Positions 27,497 through 35,596 of a DNA stretch of 48,849 nt are shown piece after piece (position 1 is the first letter of the stretch; each line of letters begins with the position of its first letter). The position numbers and the translations under genes are program-made. Below the pieces are notes generated by a model, which worked only from the letters and a program-made list of their open reading frames with translations, was not told the DNA's origin and ran no database searches. The stretch is taken from positions 71,249 to 120,097 of the forward strand of contig JAIYDI010000032.1 in the NCBI GenBank assembly GCA_027487555.1. Direction: 5' to 3'. Source of the stretch: Hyphomicrobiales bacterium. Its GTDB lineage: Bacteria > Pseudomonadota > Alphaproteobacteria > Rhizobiales > Devosiaceae.

Positions 27497-27505
27497 GAGG
27501 GCCAC

Positions 27506-28114
27506 ATGGCCTCCAACAAACTCACAGATACTCAACGCGTCATCCTGGCGACCGCTGCAGCGCGAGAAACCGAGTTGGTATTGCCCCTCGCCAAGTCGCT
27601 CGGCACCAACCGCGGCACCCATGGCATCGTCCTGAAAAGCCTTCTGACGCGTGGATTGATCACCGAGCGCCCCATTGAATCGGGCGAGGAAGTTTGGCGC
27701 AATTCTGAAGAGGTTGGGCGAACAACACTCGTGATATCTGAGCTGGGCCTCGAGGCCATTGGCATCAGCGCCACCGAAGTGCCGGAGCGCGATGGCAACC
27801 AGACGCCGCACGGCGATGAGACAATCACGGTGAATTCGGGATCGACCGACAATCGCCACGAACGCTCTATCCCCGATGGCGCTGTGTCCACTCTTCCCAA
27901 GGCCGGCAGCAAGCTCGATGCATTGGTCACTGCCCTGCGCCGAGCCGAAGGGGCAACGATCGCCGACTTGATGGGGGCCACGGGATGGCAGGCGCACTCG
28001 GTGCGCGGGGGCATCAGCGGCAGCCTCAAGAAGAAGCTGAAGCTGGAAGTCACCTCCGACATGGTCGAGGGGCGAGGACGGGTTTACCGCATCGCCGAGA
28101 TGGTGTCGGAGTGA
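27506..28114 (+). CDS. DUF3489-domain protein
   Basis: A 202-residue protein with two winged-helix-like parts: an N-terminal one (LTDTQRVILATAAARE, LLTRGLITERP) and a C-terminal DUF3489 domain (RRAEGATIADLMGATGWQ, SVRGGISGSLKKKLKL). The family is uncharacterised; its fold suggests DNA binding. It is the first gene of a coupled trio with DUF2924 (GTGA overlap, 28111-28114) and the serine recombinase, an arrangement common in alphaproteobacteria. A role as a recombination directionality factor or repressor for the recombinase is conceivable but unproven. Confidence 0.85.
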   Translation: MASNKLTDTQRVILATAAARETELVLPLAKSLGTNRGTHGIVLKSLLTRGLITERPIESGEEVWRNSEEVGRTTLVISELGLEAIGISATEVPERDGNQTPHGDETITVNSGSTDNRHERSIPDGAVSTLPKAGSKLDALVTALRRAEGATIADLMGATGWQAHSVRGGISGSLKKKLKLEVTSDMVEGRGRVYRIAEMVSE

Positions 28115-28674
28115 AGCGACCAACCAGAGAGGAGGTCGAGCGCGAGATCCTGGCGCTCGACACGCTCGACACCAAATCCTTGAAAGCGCGCTGGCGGATC
28201 CTGTATCGCCAGTATCCGCCGCCGACGTTTCGACCGCGCCTACTTCGACTCGGCATCGCTTACCGGCTGCAGGAGCTAGCCTTCGGTGGCCTGCAGCCGC
28301 GGACCGTTCGGCTGCTGCGAAAGCTGGCTTTGGAATTGAGGGCTGAACGCGCCGAGAAGCGCTTGGCGAGCGCCGTGAGCGTCTCGCCCCCTGAGCCATC
28401 GAAGTCGATCCGACCTCATTTGTCTAGCGGGTCGCAGCTGATGCGCGAATGGAATGGCTCGACCGAGATCGTCGATGTCACAGACGAAGGCTTCCGGTGG
28501 CACGGAAAAGACTACCGAACCCTCTCAGCAGTCGCGGGCGCCATCACCGGGACGAAATGGTCCGGCCCGAAATTCTTCGGGCTCGTCGCTTCCTTGGGCC
28601 CAACTGCGGCGTCGCGGCGGCCCCTCCGAACGACCACGAAAGCAGCATTTGCGGCCGACGGAGGCCCGGCATGA
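28111..28674 (+). CDS. DUF2924-domain protein
   Basis: A 187-residue protein starting with GTG at 28111, overlapping the stop of the DUF3489 gene. It shows the DUF2924 pattern: an N-terminal helical part (ARWRILYRQYPPPTFRPRL, YRLQELAFGGL) and a C-terminal block EWNGSTEIVDVTDEGFRWHGKDY (given in parts: EWNGSTEIVDV, DEGFRWHGKDY) and SGPKFFGL. The family is unknown but is nearly always encoded directly before a serine recombinase. It overlaps that gene here by ATGA (28671-28674). I infer an accessory function in recombination. Confidence 0.85.
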   Translation: MKRPTREEVEREILALDTLDTKSLKARWRILYRQYPPPTFRPRLLRLGIAYRLQELAFGGLQPRTVRLLRKLALELRAERAEKRLASAVSVSPPEPSKSIRPHLSSGSQLMREWNGSTEIVDVTDEGFRWHGKDYRTLSAVAGAITGTKWSGPKFFGLVASLGPTAASRRPLRTTTKAAFAADGGPA

Positions 28675-29912
28675 CCGAACAGAAGATCTTCCGCTGCGCG
28701 GTCTACACCCGAAAATCCTCTGAAGAGGGTCTTGAACAGGACTTCAACTCACTGGAGGCGCAACGCGAGGCCTGTGAGGCCTATGTTCGGTCGCAATCGC
28801 ACGAGGGCTGGAAACTGATCCCGGACCGGTTCGATGACGGCGGCTTCTCCGGCGGTAACATGGAGCGACCTGCACTGCGCCAGCTCATGGAACTGGTCGA
28901 TGCGGGCAAAATCGACATCATCGTCGTCTACAAGATCGACCGCCTGACCCGCTCGCTTACCGACTTCGCAAAACTTGCCGACCGCCTCGACAAGCATGGC
29001 GTGTCCTTCGTCTCGGTGACGCAGCAGTTCAACACCACCACCTCGATGGGCCGGCTGATGCTCAACGTGCTGTTGTCCTTCGCCCAGTTCGAGCGCGAGA
29101 TCACCGGTGAGCGCATCCGGGACAAGATCGCTGCGTCGAAGAAGAAGGGCATGTGGATGGGTGGCTCTCCACCCATGGGCTACGACGTGGTGAACCGACA
29201 GCTCGTGATCAACGAGAAGGACGCAGCGACCATCCGTACAGTCTTCGATCGGTATCTCGAGGTGGGCACCGTCCCTGCCCTGATCGATCGGCTGCAGAAC
29301 GACGACATTCGGACCGCTGCGCGGTATTCCGCCAAGGGCAACCACTATGGCAACCGCCCCTTCACCCGAGGCCATCTCTACAAGCTGCTCGCCAATCCGA
29401 TCTACATCGGGCGTGTGCCACACAAGGCGGCCTCGCACCGCGGGCAGCATGCGGCGATTGTCGACCAGGCGACTTGGGACGCGGTGCAAGCGAAACTCGC
29501 TGCCAATACCCAGGGACCACGGACTCGACGTCGACGGCCCTCTGCTCAAACCCATCTCCTCGACGGGCTGCTCAAATCGGAGAGGGGCAACCGGTTTGTA
29601 CCGGGCCACTCCAACAAGGGGGCACGCCGGTATCGATACTATGTTGAGCAGGTCGCAGCCGGGACGAAATTATACACGGCGCCGATTCGTCTGCCCGCCG
29701 AGGAAATCGAAGCGGCTGCGATCGCAGCAGTGGTCAGCGTTCTTGCTGACCATCGCGGGCTGGTGCATCGCCTCGATGGCATTCCAGCGTCTCAGCTTCA
29801 CAACGCGCTCAATGCGGCGGGTGAAGGCACGGTACCGGACCGGTGGGACCTGGTAGGGGGCGTGCTGGCTTTGCTAGCCGCTGCAGTCATCCTCTTCGCG
29901 CCCCGAGGCTAG
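28671..29912 (+). CDS. Large serine recombinase, probably C-terminally altered
   Basis: A 413-residue recombinase. The resolvase domain has the nucleophile Ser16 in YTRKSSEEG, with VYKIDRLTRS and SFAQFEREITGERIRDK. The recombinase domain follows (MGGSPPMGYDVVNRQLVINE, YKLLANPIYIGRVPH) and a zinc-ribbon-like segment without Cys (LLDGLLKSERGNRFVPGHSN). Members of this family accompanied by DUF2924 are usually longer. Here the last ~35 residues turn hydrophobic (GGVLALLAAAVILFAPRG), unlike the family, which suggests a frameshift or a recombination break near 29830. It may therefore be inactive or altered. Start ATG 28671 overlaps the DUF2924 stop. Confidence 0.88.
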   Translation: MTEQKIFRCAVYTRKSSEEGLEQDFNSLEAQREACEAYVRSQSHEGWKLIPDRFDDGGFSGGNMERPALRQLMELVDAGKIDIIVVYKIDRLTRSLTDFAKLADRLDKHGVSFVSVTQQFNTTTSMGRLMLNVLLSFAQFEREITGERIRDKIAASKKKGMWMGGSPPMGYDVVNRQLVINEKDAATIRTVFDRYLEVGTVPALIDRLQNDDIRTAARYSAKGNHYGNRPFTRGHLYKLLANPIYIGRVPHKAASHRGQHAAIVDQATWDAVQAKLAANTQGPRTRRRRPSAQTHLLDGLLKSERGNRFVPGHSNKGARRYRYYVEQVAAGTKLYTAPIRLPAEEIEAAAIAAVVSVLADHRGLVHRLDGIPASQLHNALNAAGEGTVPDRWDLVGGVLALLAAAVILFAPRG

Positions 29913-30106
29913 TCCGGAGTCTCCCCCTCCCAGCGCCCATGCCACGGGCGCGGGCATCGAGAGCCAGCAACTGGCCAATAGCGATCGTGCCCTGCCACTT
30001 TGAGTGTCACACGTTCCGCTGGGGTCCAGCACCGGTCGCCGGCCGCTTCTCCAAGCCGCGTGTGCGATCGGTTCCTCCCTCTAGACCACAGAGTCGGTCC
30101 ACCAAA

Positions 30107-30314
30107 CCGGTGGTGGAGTGAAGCGCCCCAATGCCAAGTGCCAAATAGCCCATTAGAGAATTCCCCAAACGCATCACGAATTCGGCCTCCGAACTGTCCG
30201 TCTCCAGTTGGCTTCGGGCAGCTGTGAGGGCGAATAGACGCGACCTTCCCGAGGGTTAGCCGAGGCACCCTGGAAAGACCAAAAACACCGTTAATATCAA
30301 TGACTTAGTGGCGG
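30107..30314. repeat. Direct repeat, left copy
   Basis: Aligns without gaps to 43827-44034 at a constant offset of 13720 bases. By hand count over 30111-30314 there are 31 mismatches in 204 positions, about 85% identity; identical blocks include 30119-30151 and 30201-30211. The two copies bracket the peptide locus. The right end runs into the tRNA-Ser fragment. Confidence 0.85.
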
Positions 30315-30333
30315 AGAGGGAGGGATTCGAACC
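30309..30333 (-). other. tRNA-Ser 3'-end fragment, possible attachment-site relic
   Basis: On the minus strand this reads GGTTCGAATCCC followed by TCCCTCTCCGCCA, the T-loop and acceptor end of a tRNA-Ser. The other half of the T-stem and the rest of a tRNA are not there, so it is not a gene. Such 3'-end fragments are what site-specific integration into tRNA genes leaves. The right copy of the direct repeat shares only the first six bases (TGGCGG). Confidence 0.7.
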
Positions 30334-30504
30334 GGCGGTGGAGTTTCGCTACCTAACCCCCGGAAATGTCGGAGGAATTTCCGACACAATCTCGCTAAAT
30401 ACCTGTTAGAGAATGACAATCTACCATCGAGGCTAGATTAACTACCCTGAACTCCACCATCGGTTTGCGATCAGTCCACTCCCTTCAGGCAGTCGGTTCT
30501 CGGG

Positions 30505-30532
30505 TCCGCTTTGCGCCAGGAGCGGTCACTGA
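30505..30532. repeat. REP-like palindromic repeat, copy 1
   Basis: GTCCGCTTTGCGCCAGGAGCGGTCAC-type sequence (core GTCCGCTTTGCGCC and GGAGCGGTCA), a member of the GTCCGCTT...AGCGG family also found at 41757, 41789 and 43739. It lies just past the stop of the leftward response-regulator gene. Confidence 0.6.
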
Positions 30533-30553
30533 GGCTGCGTCATGCCAGCCGCC

Positions 30554-31957
30554 TCAGCTGTAATGCTCGCGCCTAAGCCGATTCTTTTCCATGCGGTAGC
30601 GGAGTGTGTCGCGGGAGATGCCGAGGGCGCGGGCGGCGAGAGTGACGTTGCCGTTGGTTTGGCGCAGGGCACCGATGATCATGGCGCGCTCGGTGTCGGC
30701 AAGCTTGGACTCCCTCGCCTCGATCGCAGCGCCAACTGATGGCGCCAGACTTGGTACATCGCGCAGATTGAGATCGGCGACATCGATTTGGTCGCGAGCG
30801 CACATCAGGCTTGCCTGCTCGACGACATTGCGCAACTCGCGGATGTTGCCCGGCCATGGGTGTTGTAGCAGGGCGTGCCGGGCCGCAGCGGTAAACTCGA
30901 GGCGCGATCGGCCATAGCGGCGCTCGAACTCGGTGACGAAGGTCTCGGCGATCGCCAGGATGTCCTCGCCGCGCTGGCGCAGCGGCGGCACCTCGGCAGT
31001 AATGGTGTTCAGCCGATAGAGCAGGTCGCTGCGGAACTCGCCCAGGCGCGAACGCTCTTCGATGGCAGCATTGGTGGCGGCAACGAACCGGATGTTGACG
31101 GGACGGTCGCGGACACTGCCCACCGGGCGCACGACCTTGTCTTCAATGGCCTTGAGCAGTTTGCCCTGCTGCGCCAGCGGCAGTTCGCCGATCTCGTCGA
31201 GAAACAGCGTGCCGCCCTCGGCGGCCTGAAAGAGGCCGACCTTTTTTTCCGTAGCGCCGGTGAAGGCACCACGCTCGTGCCCGAACAGTTCGGACTCGAC
31301 CAGTTGCTCGGGGAGTGCCGCGCAGTTGACCGCAATGAAGGGTCGCTCGGCCCGCGGTCCATCAAAGTGCAATGCCCGCGCCACCAGTTCCTTGCCGGTG
31401 CCGGTTTCGCCCAGGATCAGCACTGGGGGCCCAGCCTCGACGCCATCCGATGAGGCCTTGCTCTCCGCCGCAGTGAGGAAACGGATGCGGCGCTTGAGCT
31501 CGAGAATGCCCGGCGAGGTGCCGACGATGCGATCGACGCCACTGCGCGCCCGTTCGCGCGATGTGAGATAGCTCAGCGTGCCTTCGATACGCGATTGCGC
31601 CAGCAACCGGCCGGCCAGAAGGCCGAGCTCGCTGAGCGAGACAGGCTTCGTGAGGTAGTCGTTTGCCCCGGCTTTCATCGCCGTCACGGCAAGCTCTACT
31701 CCGCCATGGGCGGTGACCATCACCAGCTTGGTCCAGCGATCGGTGGCACGAATGGTCTCGATCAGCGACAGCCCCGTGCCATCGGGCAGGTTGTGGTCGA
31801 CCAGCACCAGATCCGGTTGCAGCGTCTCGTAGAGCCGGAGTCCACCGGCCAGTGTTTCGGCATGTTCTGCCGAAAACCCCTGCCGGGTCAGGAAAGTCTT
31901 CATGTTGCGGCCAAGCACGGGCTCGTCCTCAACGATCAGCACCGAGCCTCCCATCAT
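30554..31957 (-). CDS. NtrC-family sigma-54-dependent response regulator
   Basis: A 467-residue activator. The receiver domain has the acceptor Asp in [13 protein letters not shown] and the switch residues VTAHGG and LTKPVSL. The AAA+ domain has GETGTGKE (Walker A), the sigma-54 contact loop GAFTGA, and [12 protein letters not shown] (Walker B). A Fis-type helix-turn-helix ends the protein ([17 protein letters not shown]). It is co-translated with the kinase gene (overlap at 31954-31957). A sigma-54 promoter in the same locus, at 35500-35516, is its probable target. It may start at ATG 31957 or 31954. Confidence 0.94.
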   Translation of the reverse strand: MMGGSVLIVEDEPVLGRNMKTFLTRQGFSAEHAETLAGGLRLYETLQPDLVLVDHNLPDGTGLSLIETIRATDRWTKLVMVTAHGGVELAVTAMKAGANDYLTKPVSLSELGLLAGRLLAQSRIEGTLSYLTSRERARSGVDRIVGTSPGILELKRRIRFLTAAESKASSDGVEAGPPVLILGETGTGKELVARALHFDGPRAERPFIAVNCAALPEQLVESELFGHERGAFTGATEKKVGLFQAAEGGTLFLDEIGELPLAQQGKLLKAIEDKVVRPVGSVRDRPVNIRFVAATNAAIEERSRLGEFRSDLLYRLNTITAEVPPLRQRGEDILAIAETFVTEFERRYGRSRLEFTAAARHALLQHPWPGNIRELRNVVEQASLMCARDQIDVADLNLRDVPSLAPSVGAAIEARESKLADTERAMIIGALRQTNGNVTLAARALGISRDTLRYRMEKNRLRREHYS

Positions 31958-33300
31958 GCCACCGGAAGATCGATGGTCACGGTGGTGCCGACGTCGCGGA
32001 CGCTGGCAATGAGGAATGTCCCGCCTAAACGCTCGATGATGCCGCGCGTCAAAACCAGTCCCAGCCCGAGGCCGCCTGGCTTGGTGGTGAAGTGACGCGA
32101 CGAGACATGCTGCAATACATCGGGCGCAATTCCTTTGCCCGTGTCCGCAAAGCTCAGGCGCACCATGCCGCGGGACGGCGAGCGGCCGGCGGCAACGACG
32201 AGCTGGCCACCCTCGGTCATGGCCTCTATTGCGTTGGTGACAACGGTGGTCAGCGCTTGCTCGAGCAGCTTGAAGTCGGCCTTGATGCGGGCCGTCCCTT
32301 CGAGAGCGTCGCTCAGGGTTATGACGATGTCGGTACGGTCGGCGGCATGCCGGTGCCTCTCCACAATGCGCGACAGGACGCTGAGCGGGTTGATGACCTG
32401 GAGGTCGTAAGGTTCCGGCCGCGCATAGGCAAGGAGGTCGCGCACGTAGGAATCCATGCGGTCGACGTCGCGCATGATGTCGTCGGCGATCTCCTGGGTC
32501 TCAGGCGGCAGCTGGCTCCGCCACAATTCCGCGGAGGATCGAATCGCGGCCATTGGATTGCGAAGGCTATGCGCCACCGCGCTCGACATCTGCCCGACAG
32601 CAGCCATGGCCGCGACATTGGCTAGTTCACGCTGCTGGCGCTCGATGATCTGGGCGCCGCGCTGCACAATCCAGTACAGCAATGTAAACAGCAGCAGCGC
32701 TGCACCAAGTGCACCAGACCAGATCGCCGTGCTGCCGGCCGCCAGGCGATCGTCGAGACGCAACGGCAGCCGATAGAATTCCATGACGGCGACGACCGAC
32801 CGGTTCGGCGCCCTGTCATGTAACGGCATATAGGCTTCGATGTAGTGGCCGACATTGCCCAGCGCGACATGTTCGGCCTTGTTGGCGTCGGTGAGGTAGC
32901 TCATTTCGGCGACGATCTCACCGTCCAACGCGCGCTCGAGTTCGTCGTTGTCTTTGAAGGTCTGACCAACAAGCTTGTCTTCCGTCGACCATAGGACACG
33001 CCGCGTGGTGGTGTAGATGTTGATCCGTAGTATGCCAGGAATATTCAGGGCGTGCTTGACGAAGTCGAGCAGTTCTGCGCTCTGGTGCGGCACGACGGCA
33101 CCGTCATCTGCAAACATCTGCGCGCCATTGACAGCGGTGATGGTCTCGAGGAACTCCTGCGAAACTTGGCTTTCTCGGTCGATCAGGCTGTCGGAGAGAT
33201 AACCGTTAAGCCAGAACGCCGCCGCGGCGCAGATCAGCACGATACTGCCCAGACTTCCAATGGCAAACCAGAGCCTGAGGTTGAAGGTGGCTTTCGGCAT
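31954..33300 (-). CDS. Membrane sensor histidine kinase
   Basis: A 448-residue kinase from the ATG at 33300. A membrane segment ([20 protein letters not shown]) near the N-terminus, a periplasmic sensor region of about 170 residues and a second segment ([18 protein letters not shown]) precede the kinase core: H box [19 protein letters not shown] box VTNAIEAM, G boxes DTGKGIAP and [10 protein letters not shown] longer start at 33423 (489 residues) would add a leader without clear function and lies next to a hairpin. It partners with the co-translated NtrC-type regulator. The sensed signal is unknown; it could be the peptide, envelope stress or nutrients. Confidence 0.92.
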   Translation of the reverse strand: MPKATFNLRLWFAIGSLGSIVLICAAAAFWLNGYLSDSLIDRESQVSQEFLETITAVNGAQMFADDGAVVPHQSAELLDFVKHALNIPGILRINIYTTTRRVLWSTEDKLVGQTFKDNDELERALDGEIVAEMSYLTDANKAEHVALGNVGHYIEAYMPLHDRAPNRSVVAVMEFYRLPLRLDDRLAAGSTAIWSGALGAALLLFTLLYWIVQRGAQIIERQQRELANVAAMAAVGQMSSAVAHSLRNPMAAIRSSAELWRSQLPPETQEIADDIMRDVDRMDSYVRDLLAYARPEPYDLQVINPLSVLSRIVERHRHAADRTDIVITLSDALEGTARIKADFKLLEQALTTVVTNAIEAMTEGGQLVVAAGRSPSRGMVRLSFADTGKGIAPDVLQHVSSRHFTTKPGGLGLGLVLTRGIIERLGGTFLIASVRDVGTTVTIDLPVA

Positions 33301-33431
33301 GGGGCCCTGTCGCGAGCCCTGACGCTGCAAGATGAATGCGGCGATGGACGCGGGTTGAAATTGATAGGTGCCGAACAAATGCTTGGCAAGCCGCGAACAG
33401 GCGCTTGAAAATGTCATCATCAAATGGCCGA

Positions 33432-33458
33432 CCGGACGGGAGCACTGCTCCCATCCGG
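33432..33458 (-). terminator. Hairpin downstream of the precursor-peptide gene
   Basis: The arms CCGGA-C-GGGAGCA and TGCTCCC-A-TCCGG pair at 12 of 13 positions around one base. It lies 18 bases after the stop of the precursor gene and before the kinase gene on the same strand. No U run follows, so it is more likely an attenuator or mRNA-end stabiliser than a simple terminator. It could allow more precursor than kinase to be made from one transcript. Confidence 0.55.
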
Positions 33459-33475
33459 CGATGGTCGTCGCGGCG

Positions 33476-33598
33476 TCAGATACCGACGCAACGGCTCACG
33501 GGCGGCACATAGACTTCGGTCTCGACCGAGCTCGAGTCGGTCGAGCTGCCCTGCTTGCGCTTCTGGCCGCCGGCGCGGACGTTGGTTTTGATGTTCAT
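33476..33598 (-). CDS. Probable RiPP precursor peptide (40 residues)
   Basis: A 40-codon gene between the 607-residue protein gene and the kinase gene, on their strand. The ATG at 33598 has GAGGAG seven bases upstream. The peptide begins MNIKTNVRAGGQKRKQG, with two glycines at 10-11, continues with a Ser/Thr/Asp-rich middle (SSTDSSS), and ends EVYVPPVSRCVGI, with its only Cys at 37. A GG pair suits cleavage by the C39 peptidase domain encoded nearby, leaving a 29-residue product; the leader would be unusually short. The C-terminal VPP-V-RCVGI looks like a conserved core. I do not recognise a named family. The gene's position in an export and maturation locus is the main argument. Confidence 0.72.
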   Translation of the reverse strand: MNIKTNVRAGGQKRKQGSSTDSSSVETEVYVPPVSRCVGI

Positions 33599-33634
33599 GA
33601 GAGTCTCCTCGGGTTAAGCGCAACTGCGCAGTTT

Positions 33635-35458
33635 TCAGCGGATGTCCGCCGAACTGGGAATGTCGGACGACGTGGTTACGGCAATGCCGTTGGCGTCGAT
33701 GGAAAGAAGGCACCCGATCGCCTCGGCCAGTTCCTCGGTGAGGAAGGGTAGACGCTGGGGGACGTTGCCAAGCAGGCGGCCGTGGACGGCTATGTCGGCG
33801 ACGGTGAAGGCGCGGGCCGGCGATGCCCTACCGATACTAGCATTGACCGCGTCCTGGCAGCGTTCGGAGACGGCAATGATCGCCTGCGTGTCGAGCGCGA
33901 AGTCTGCCAGTGCTTCGGCAAGCGCCGATGTGTGGCCGGATGTCCCGAGGGCCGGAACCAGGTGGCCGGCAAGCTCGGCGGAGAGTGCGCCTCGCGAGAC
34001 GGTTCGCTCCGCGGCGAGCCGCGCCACCAGACCGTCACCGGCAGAATGCAAGCCCAGTCCGCATTGGTCGAAGATACCGGCATAGGCGCGCTCGCGGCTC
34101 GCGCGGCGCTCCTCCGTGCCGAGCAGCGTGACCCGCTGCATGTTCGACACATGGGCGGTGAGCCGGGCCGAAAGATCGGCATAGCTCGCCTCGCCATCTG
34201 CATGAGCAGCAGTTGCGATGCCGGCCAGCCGTTCATACGAACGCGCCATGGCAGGCCAGAAGCGGAACAGCGCAGCATGCGCCTGCAGGGCGTGGAGGCC
34301 GTAGTCGAACGCCACATCGACATCCCCGAGCGCCGCTGCCACATCGGGATCGAAGGCGAAGTCCCGGTCCTCCTCGCCATGCAGCACGGCATCGAGGAAC
34401 TCGCGCACCATGTGGCTCGGTCCGGCGCACACACCGGTCTCCGAATGGAAAGAGTAGTTGCGCTCCGCATAGTCGAAGATCGCCTCAGCGGTGATCGGAC
34501 TGTCAGGCGGCAGTACGGGTTCCCCGACCGGAATGAACATCATCTGATGGGTCGCCATGCGCAGCCCGTCGGTGACGCGGAAAAGCGAGGAAAGTGCCGG
34601 ATGGAGGGGGGCAGCGTCGGCGCCTTTACGAACCAGTTGATAGGTCGGTACTGCGAGAACCAGCGCTGCCAGACGTTCGACATGCGCCAGCGTCCAGCGA
34701 TCGGCTGCCGCGGGGAAGCGTTCGAGAAACCGTGCCCGGATCAGCTTGAGCGCCGCCATCATCTGCTGCCAGTGATTGCGCATGGCCTTGAGCGCGCTGG
34801 TATTCATTGGCCGGTCGGCCATGTAGCGGGTACCAGGGAACGGACAGGCCATCCACTCAGTCGGCGTATCGAGCCGTAGCGGACGGGGAAAGACATTTGC
34901 TTCGCCCACCTGTCGGCCATCGGTATCGAGGGCGATATGTGCCACCCGGAACATCGGCACGATGAGTTCGAGATGTCCGGGATCGATAGCGCGACCGGCG
35001 AGCTCGTGGGTAATGGCGGCGCAGTCTTCCCAGCTGCGGGCCACCGTCGTGAGGGCCGGCGGCAGCGGCGAGGGTCGAGCGTGGCTTGCAGACCGCACAG
35101 CCGTCTCGGCCGTGCCGGACTCCAGGATGCCGGCCTCGATCAGGCTTTCGAGCAAACCCTTGACCGCGACCCACTCGTAGCCGTCACCCCAGCGTGTGGC
35201 TGAGTCCGCCCGGAAGCGACCCTGGCGCGCCAGCGCCTCGCCGAAGGCAAAGAGGTGCGGTTCGTCGAAAGAGATTTCCTTGTCCTCATAGTAGAGGACC
35301 AGTTCGGGCAGTCCGTCGTCGTTCCGCGTCTGCTGTACCACCATGCGGCGCGACATCGGCAGCACCAGCTCGTCGCTCGGCTGCAGTCCCTCGGCCACAG
35401 CCGAGTGCATCGGGCAATGGGCGCGGACGATTTCTGGACTGTCGAAACTCTGATGCAT
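33635..35458 (-). CDS. Protein of unknown family with possible peptide-recognition domain
   Basis: A 607-residue soluble protein without a signal peptide or membrane helix. Residues about 35-115 contain short strands followed by helices (LVLYYEDKEISFD, AVKGLLESLIEAGIL), reminiscent of the PqqD-like winged helix that RiPP enzymes use to bind leaders; this likeness is by eye. The rest has no motif I recognise, although HSETGVCAGPSHM near the middle contains clustered His and Cys that might bind a metal. It is the first gene after the sigma-54 promoter, directly upstream of the precursor gene (37 bases apart), so I infer a maturation or handling role. ATG 35458 is preferred, since the TTG at 35494 would precede the expected transcript start. 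Confidence 0.6.
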   Translation of the reverse strand: MHQSFDSPEIVRAHCPMHSAVAEGLQPSDELVLPMSRRMVVQQTRNDDGLPELVLYYEDKEISFDEPHLFAFGEALARQGRFRADSATRWGDGYEWVAVKGLLESLIEAGILESGTAETAVRSASHARPSPLPPALTTVARSWEDCAAITHELAGRAIDPGHLELIVPMFRVAHIALDTDGRQVGEANVFPRPLRLDTPTEWMACPFPGTRYMADRPMNTSALKAMRNHWQQMMAALKLIRARFLERFPAAADRWTLAHVERLAALVLAVPTYQLVRKGADAAPLHPALSSLFRVTDGLRMATHQMMFIPVGEPVLPPDSPITAEAIFDYAERNYSFHSETGVCAGPSHMVREFLDAVLHGEEDRDFAFDPDVAAALGDVDVAFDYGLHALQAHAALFRFWPAMARSYERLAGIATAAHADGEASYADLSARLTAHVSNMQRVTLLGTEERRASRERAYAGIFDQCGLGLHSAGDGLVARLAAERTVSRGALSAELAGHLVPALGTSGHTSALAEALADFALDTQAIIAVSERCQDAVNASIGRASPARAFTVADIAVHGRLLGNVPQRLPFLTEELAEAIGCLLSIDANGIAVTTSSDIPSSADIR

Positions 35459-35499
35459 CACAGTGGTCCCAACCGGCTGGGCCGGCGTTGCCAATTCAA

Positions 35500-35516
35500 T
35501 TGCAACCGGCGTGCCA
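35500..35516 (-). promoter_or_regulatory. Sigma-54 promoter upstream of the 607-residue protein gene
   Basis: On the minus strand this reads TGGCACGCCGGTTGCAA, which matches the -24/-12 consensus TGGCAC-N5-TTGCA completely. Transcription would begin near 35490, about 32 bases before the ATG at 35458. The locus encodes its own sigma-54 activator, and an 18-base palindrome lies about 130 bases upstream. Confidence 0.82.
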
Positions 35517-35596
35517 GTTGGGCGGGAAGCGCCTCTTGGGATCGAATAGACCAGTTAATCCAATTGCTTACCGCATGGACCAGGAGGGATCGACGC

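Larger units (their letters stand above)
29913..30540. other. Intergenic stretch between the recombinase and the peptide locus
   Basis: It contains the left copy of a ~205-base direct repeat, a tRNA-Ser 3'-end fragment and a REP-like palindrome, listed separately. No protein gene is supported; a 119-codon leftward frame over 29909-30268 has a counterpart in the other repeat copy, but base changes between the copies show no codon periodicity. Confidence 0.6.

Noticed and set aside
29909..30268. A 119-codon leftward frame with a paralogue at 43764-43988, both with a PTGDGQFGGRI and GLFGTWHWGAS pattern
   Set aside because: The match simply follows the direct repeat. Base changes between copies show no codon periodicity and there is no ribosome-binding site.
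30301..30420. A complete tRNA-Ser gene
   Set aside because: Only the T-loop and acceptor 3' end are present; the T-stem does not pair and no anticodon arm or D arm is visible.
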